A stretch of 14,930 nt of DNA from Frateuria_A sp035695185 (GTDB lineage Bacteria; Pseudomonadota; Gammaproteobacteria; Xanthomonadales; Rhodanobacteraceae): assembly GCF_035695185.1 (NCBI RefSeq), contig NZ_DASSES010000002.1, positions 1 through 14,930 on the forward strand, read 5' to 3'. Numbering within the stretch: position 1 is the first letter of the stretch; each line of letters begins with the position of its first letter. Positions 12,800 to 14,930 of the stretch are shown here, piece by piece. The notes beneath the pieces are model-generated. The model saw only the letters and a list, made by a program, of their open reading frames with translations. It was not told where the DNA came from and did not search any database. Made by a program: the position numbers and the translations under genes.

Positions 12800-14930
12800 T
12801 CACGCCACGTTGGCCTGGGGCTCTGCCAGCAGGCGCTGGCGCTCGGCCAGCAGGCGGTCGAAGCTGGCATGCGGCAGCGGGCGGCAGAACAGGTAGCCCT
12901 GCAGCTCGTCACAGTGGTTGGCGCGCAGGAACTTCAGATGCTGCTCGATCTCCACGCCCTCGGCCACCACGCCGCGTTTCAGGCGATGCGCCATCTCGAT
13001 GGTGGCGCGCACGATCGCCTCGTCGTCCGGGTCGATGCCGATGTTGCGCACGAAGCTCTGGTCGATCTTGATGCGGTCCGCCGGCAGTTTGCGCAGGTAG
13101 TCGAGCGAGGCCGCGCCGGTGCCGAAATCGTCGATCGCGATGCGGCACCCCAGCCGATGCAGGCCGTGCAGGTTCTCCACCAGGTTGGGCACCGCCTTGA
13201 TGCTGATGCTTTCGGTGACCTCCAGCTCCAGCAGTCGCGGGTCCAGGCCCGACTCGGCGAGCGCCGCCGTCACGGTGTCCAGCAGGTCCGGTTCCATCAG
13301 CTGCACGGCCGAAAGGTTGACGCCCAGGCGCAGGCGCAGGCCGTACTTCTCCTCCCATTCGTGCGCCTGGCGGCAGGCGGTGCGCAGGACCCAGGCGCCG
13401 AGCGACACGATCAGGCCGGTCTCCTCGGCCAGCGGGATGAACACGCCGGGGCTGATCGGGCCCAGTTCCGGGTGCTCCCAGCGCACCAGCGCCTCCATGC
13501 CGACGATGTCCTCGCTCTCGGCGTCGACCTGCGGCTGGTAGAACACGCGCAGTTCGCCATTGCCTTCGGCATGGCGCAGCCGGGTCTTGAGCAGCACGTC
13601 GTGCTGCTGCGCCTGTTCCGGACTGATCTCGTAGAACTGGAAGTTGTTGCGACCCTGGCGCTTGGCCGCGTACATCGCCTCGTCGGCGTGCTTGAGCAGG
13701 GTTTCGGCGTCGAGCGCATCGTCGGGATAGAAGCTCACGCCGATCGAGGCGGTGACCTTGAGCGGTGCCTCCTCGCCGGCAATCTTGAGCGGCGCCTCCA
13801 TCACCTGCACGATCTTCTCGGCCACGCGCAGCACGTCATCGTTCTTGATGATGTGGCGCAGCACCACCACGAACTCATCGCCGGCATAACGGGCCACGGT
13901 GTCGGAGGCGCGCACGCTGGAGCACAGGCGGTGGGTGACCGTCTTGAGCACGTGGTCGCCGGCGGCGTGACCGAGCGTATCGTTGATGTCCTTGAAGCGG
14001 TCCAGATCGACGAACAGCACCGCGAAGGTTTCCCGGGTGCGGTGCGCCTCGCGGATGATGGTGTCCAGGCGGTCGTTGAACAGCAGGCGGTTGGGCAGGC
14101 CCGTGAGCGCATCGATCAGGCCTTCGGCCCGGCCTTGCTCGCGGGTCAGCCGCAGCTCCTGCGCATGCGCGAAGCGCGCGGCGGCGCAGCGCAGCACCGG
14201 CTCGACCAGGCCCATGTCGCCGAACGGCGTACGGCTGCCGACCAGCAGGGCGCCCAGCACCGAGCGCCGCTCGTCGAACAGCGGCAGGCCCGCAAAGCCG
14301 GATACGCCAAGCATCTCGATCAATGGATCGCTCGCAGCAAGCTTGCATGCATCGGCCGGGTGCAGCACCGCCTTGCCGTCCAGCACCTGGCGCAGCACGC
14401 CCTGCTGGGCCGGCGCGGGCCAGGCCTGGTCCTCGCCACGCCACAGCTGGATCAGCAGGCCCGGGCCGGACGCGCCTTCCGCCGGCCGGGACGACCACAA
14501 GGCGAGATAATCCAGGCCCAGTTCGTCCACCAGCAGGCGCGCGGCGACCTTCTGCGTGTCGATGCCACTGGCCGAGGCGAACATGCGCGAGAGCAGGCTG
14601 AGGGCCGCCTCGGCGCGGATGTCGGCGCGGTCGCTGCGGAACAGCAGCGCGATGGCTTCCTGTTCCCCGTGGCGGATCCGCCGTGCGCTGGCCTGGCCGG
14701 TGTCGGCGCCACGGCTGGAACGCCGTTGGCATGCGTACCATCGCCGATCGGCCTGCTGCAGCACGTGTTCGATGCCGATGCCCTCGAACGCCAGCAGTTC
14801 GCGCAGGCCACGGCCGACCAGTTGCTCCACCTCGAGATGGCTGTGCCGCACCACCGCCGAACTGGTTTCCAGCACGCGCTCGGTCTGCGGATCGACGATC
14901 AGCCACTCGCTCGCGTCCTCCTCGAACGCG
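12800..14930 (-). CDS. Cyclic-di-GMP signalling protein, GAF-GGDEF-EAL, N-terminus outside window
   Basis: At least 709 residues; the reading frame continues without a stop to the right edge and looks coding there (EWLIVDPQTERVLETSSAVV), so the true start is outside. From the N-terminus: a PAS-like segment (about 14920-14750), a GAF-like sensor domain (about 14620-14160), a GGDEF domain beginning ALTGLPNRLLF (about 14112) and an EAL domain (about 13600-12860). The active motif is AGDEF (13885-13871), a functional variant of GGDEF, with an RxxD inhibitory site (RASD, 13912-13901) exactly five residues earlier. The EAL side keeps EALVRW (EAL at 13495-13487), DDFGTG (about 13130) and KIDQSFV. 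Both diguanylate cyclase and phosphodiesterase activity are thus possible; which dominates cannot be told. No membrane segment is visible in this part. A terminator isolates it from the rpoE operon. Confidence 0.93.
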   Translation of the reverse strand, partial: AFEEDASEWLIVDPQTERVLETSSAVVRHSHLEVEQLVGRGLRELLAFEGIGIEHVLQQADRRWYACQRRSSRGADTGQASARRIRHGEQEAIALLFRSDRADIRAEAALSLLSRMFASASGIDTQKVAARLLVDELGLDYLALWSSRPAEGASGPGLLIQLWRGEDQAWPAPAQQGVLRQVLDGKAVLHPADACKLAASDPLIEMLGVSGFAGLPLFDERRSVLGALLVGSRTPFGDMGLVEPVLRCAAARFAHAQELRLTREQGRAEGLIDALTGLPNRLLFNDRLDTIIREAHRTRETFAVLFVDLDRFKDINDTLGHAAGDHVLKTVTHRLCSSVRASDTVARYAGDEFVVVLRHIIKNDDVLRVAEKIVQVMEAPLKIAGEEAPLKVTASIGVSFYPDDALDAETLLKHADEAMYAAKRQGRNNFQFYEISPEQAQQHDVLLKTRLRHAEGNGELRVFYQPQVDAESEDIVGMEALVRWEHPELGPISPGVFIPLAEETGLIVSLGAWVLRTACRQAHEWEEKYGLRLRLGVNLSAVQLMEPDLLDTVTAALAESGLDPRLLELEVTESISIKAVPNLVENLHGLHRLGCRIAIDDFGTGAASLDYLRKLPADRIKIDQSFVRNIGIDPDDEAIVRATIEMAHRLKRGVVAEGVEIEQHLKFLRANHCDELQGYLFCRPLPHASFDRLLAERQRLLAEPQANVA

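Overview
The window is GC-rich, tightly packed chromosomal DNA from a gammaproteobacterium. The best guess is the Xanthomonadales (Lysobacterales) and possibly the Rhodanobacteraceae. This rests on the gene order rpoE-rseA-mucD-lepA-lepB-DUF4845-rnc-era-recO, on a sigma-E operon without rseB, and on the style of the GGGAAC-type intergenic repeat. It is inference from content and order, not a database match. I see no mobile element, tRNA, rRNA or CRISPR array, and no non-coding gap over about 205 bases. The genes are mostly core housekeeping and envelope-stress genes.

Layout, left to right: the 5' part of rlmD (1-236, minus); an envelope pair of a lipoprotein with a YdbL domain (303-899, minus) and a YdbH/AsmA-like protein (924-2945, minus), with a likely terminator between the pair and rlmD; a divergent response regulator with receiver and Hpt domains (2992-3732, plus), the only gene on the plus strand; then a long minus-strand array, transcribed right to left, of rpoE, rseA, mucD/degP-like, lepA, lepB, a DUF4845 membrane protein, rnc, era and recO (12596 down to 3802). 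At the right edge is a GGDEF/EAL cyclic-di-GMP protein (minus, cut by the window end), closed by a strong intrinsic terminator.

How the genes work together: RpoE is the envelope-stress sigma factor, RseA its membrane anti-sigma factor, and the MucD-type protease handles misfolded periplasmic protein. A textbook sigma-E promoter (GAACTT-N16-TCTGA) lies directly before rpoE, so the unit should autoregulate. It is insulated from the upstream gene by the terminator. Downstream in the same direction come translation and export functions (LepA, signal peptidase I) and RNA or ribosome maturation and DNA repair (RNase III, Era, RecO). Three inter-gene spacers in this array hold inverted repeats without a U-tract: rseA/mucD, lepA/lepB (a 7-bp-period GGGAAC repeat folding into a near-perfect 21-bp stem) and lepB/DUF4845. 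They may be RNA structures or processing sites.

I found no clearly new biological system. The points most worth a second look are the heptad-repeat hairpin, the overlapping alternative palindromes before mucD, the single-gene fusion of a lipoprotein with a YdbL domain beside the YdbH-like gene, the orphan receiver-Hpt protein, and the ambiguous lipoprotein signal on the MucD-like protease.
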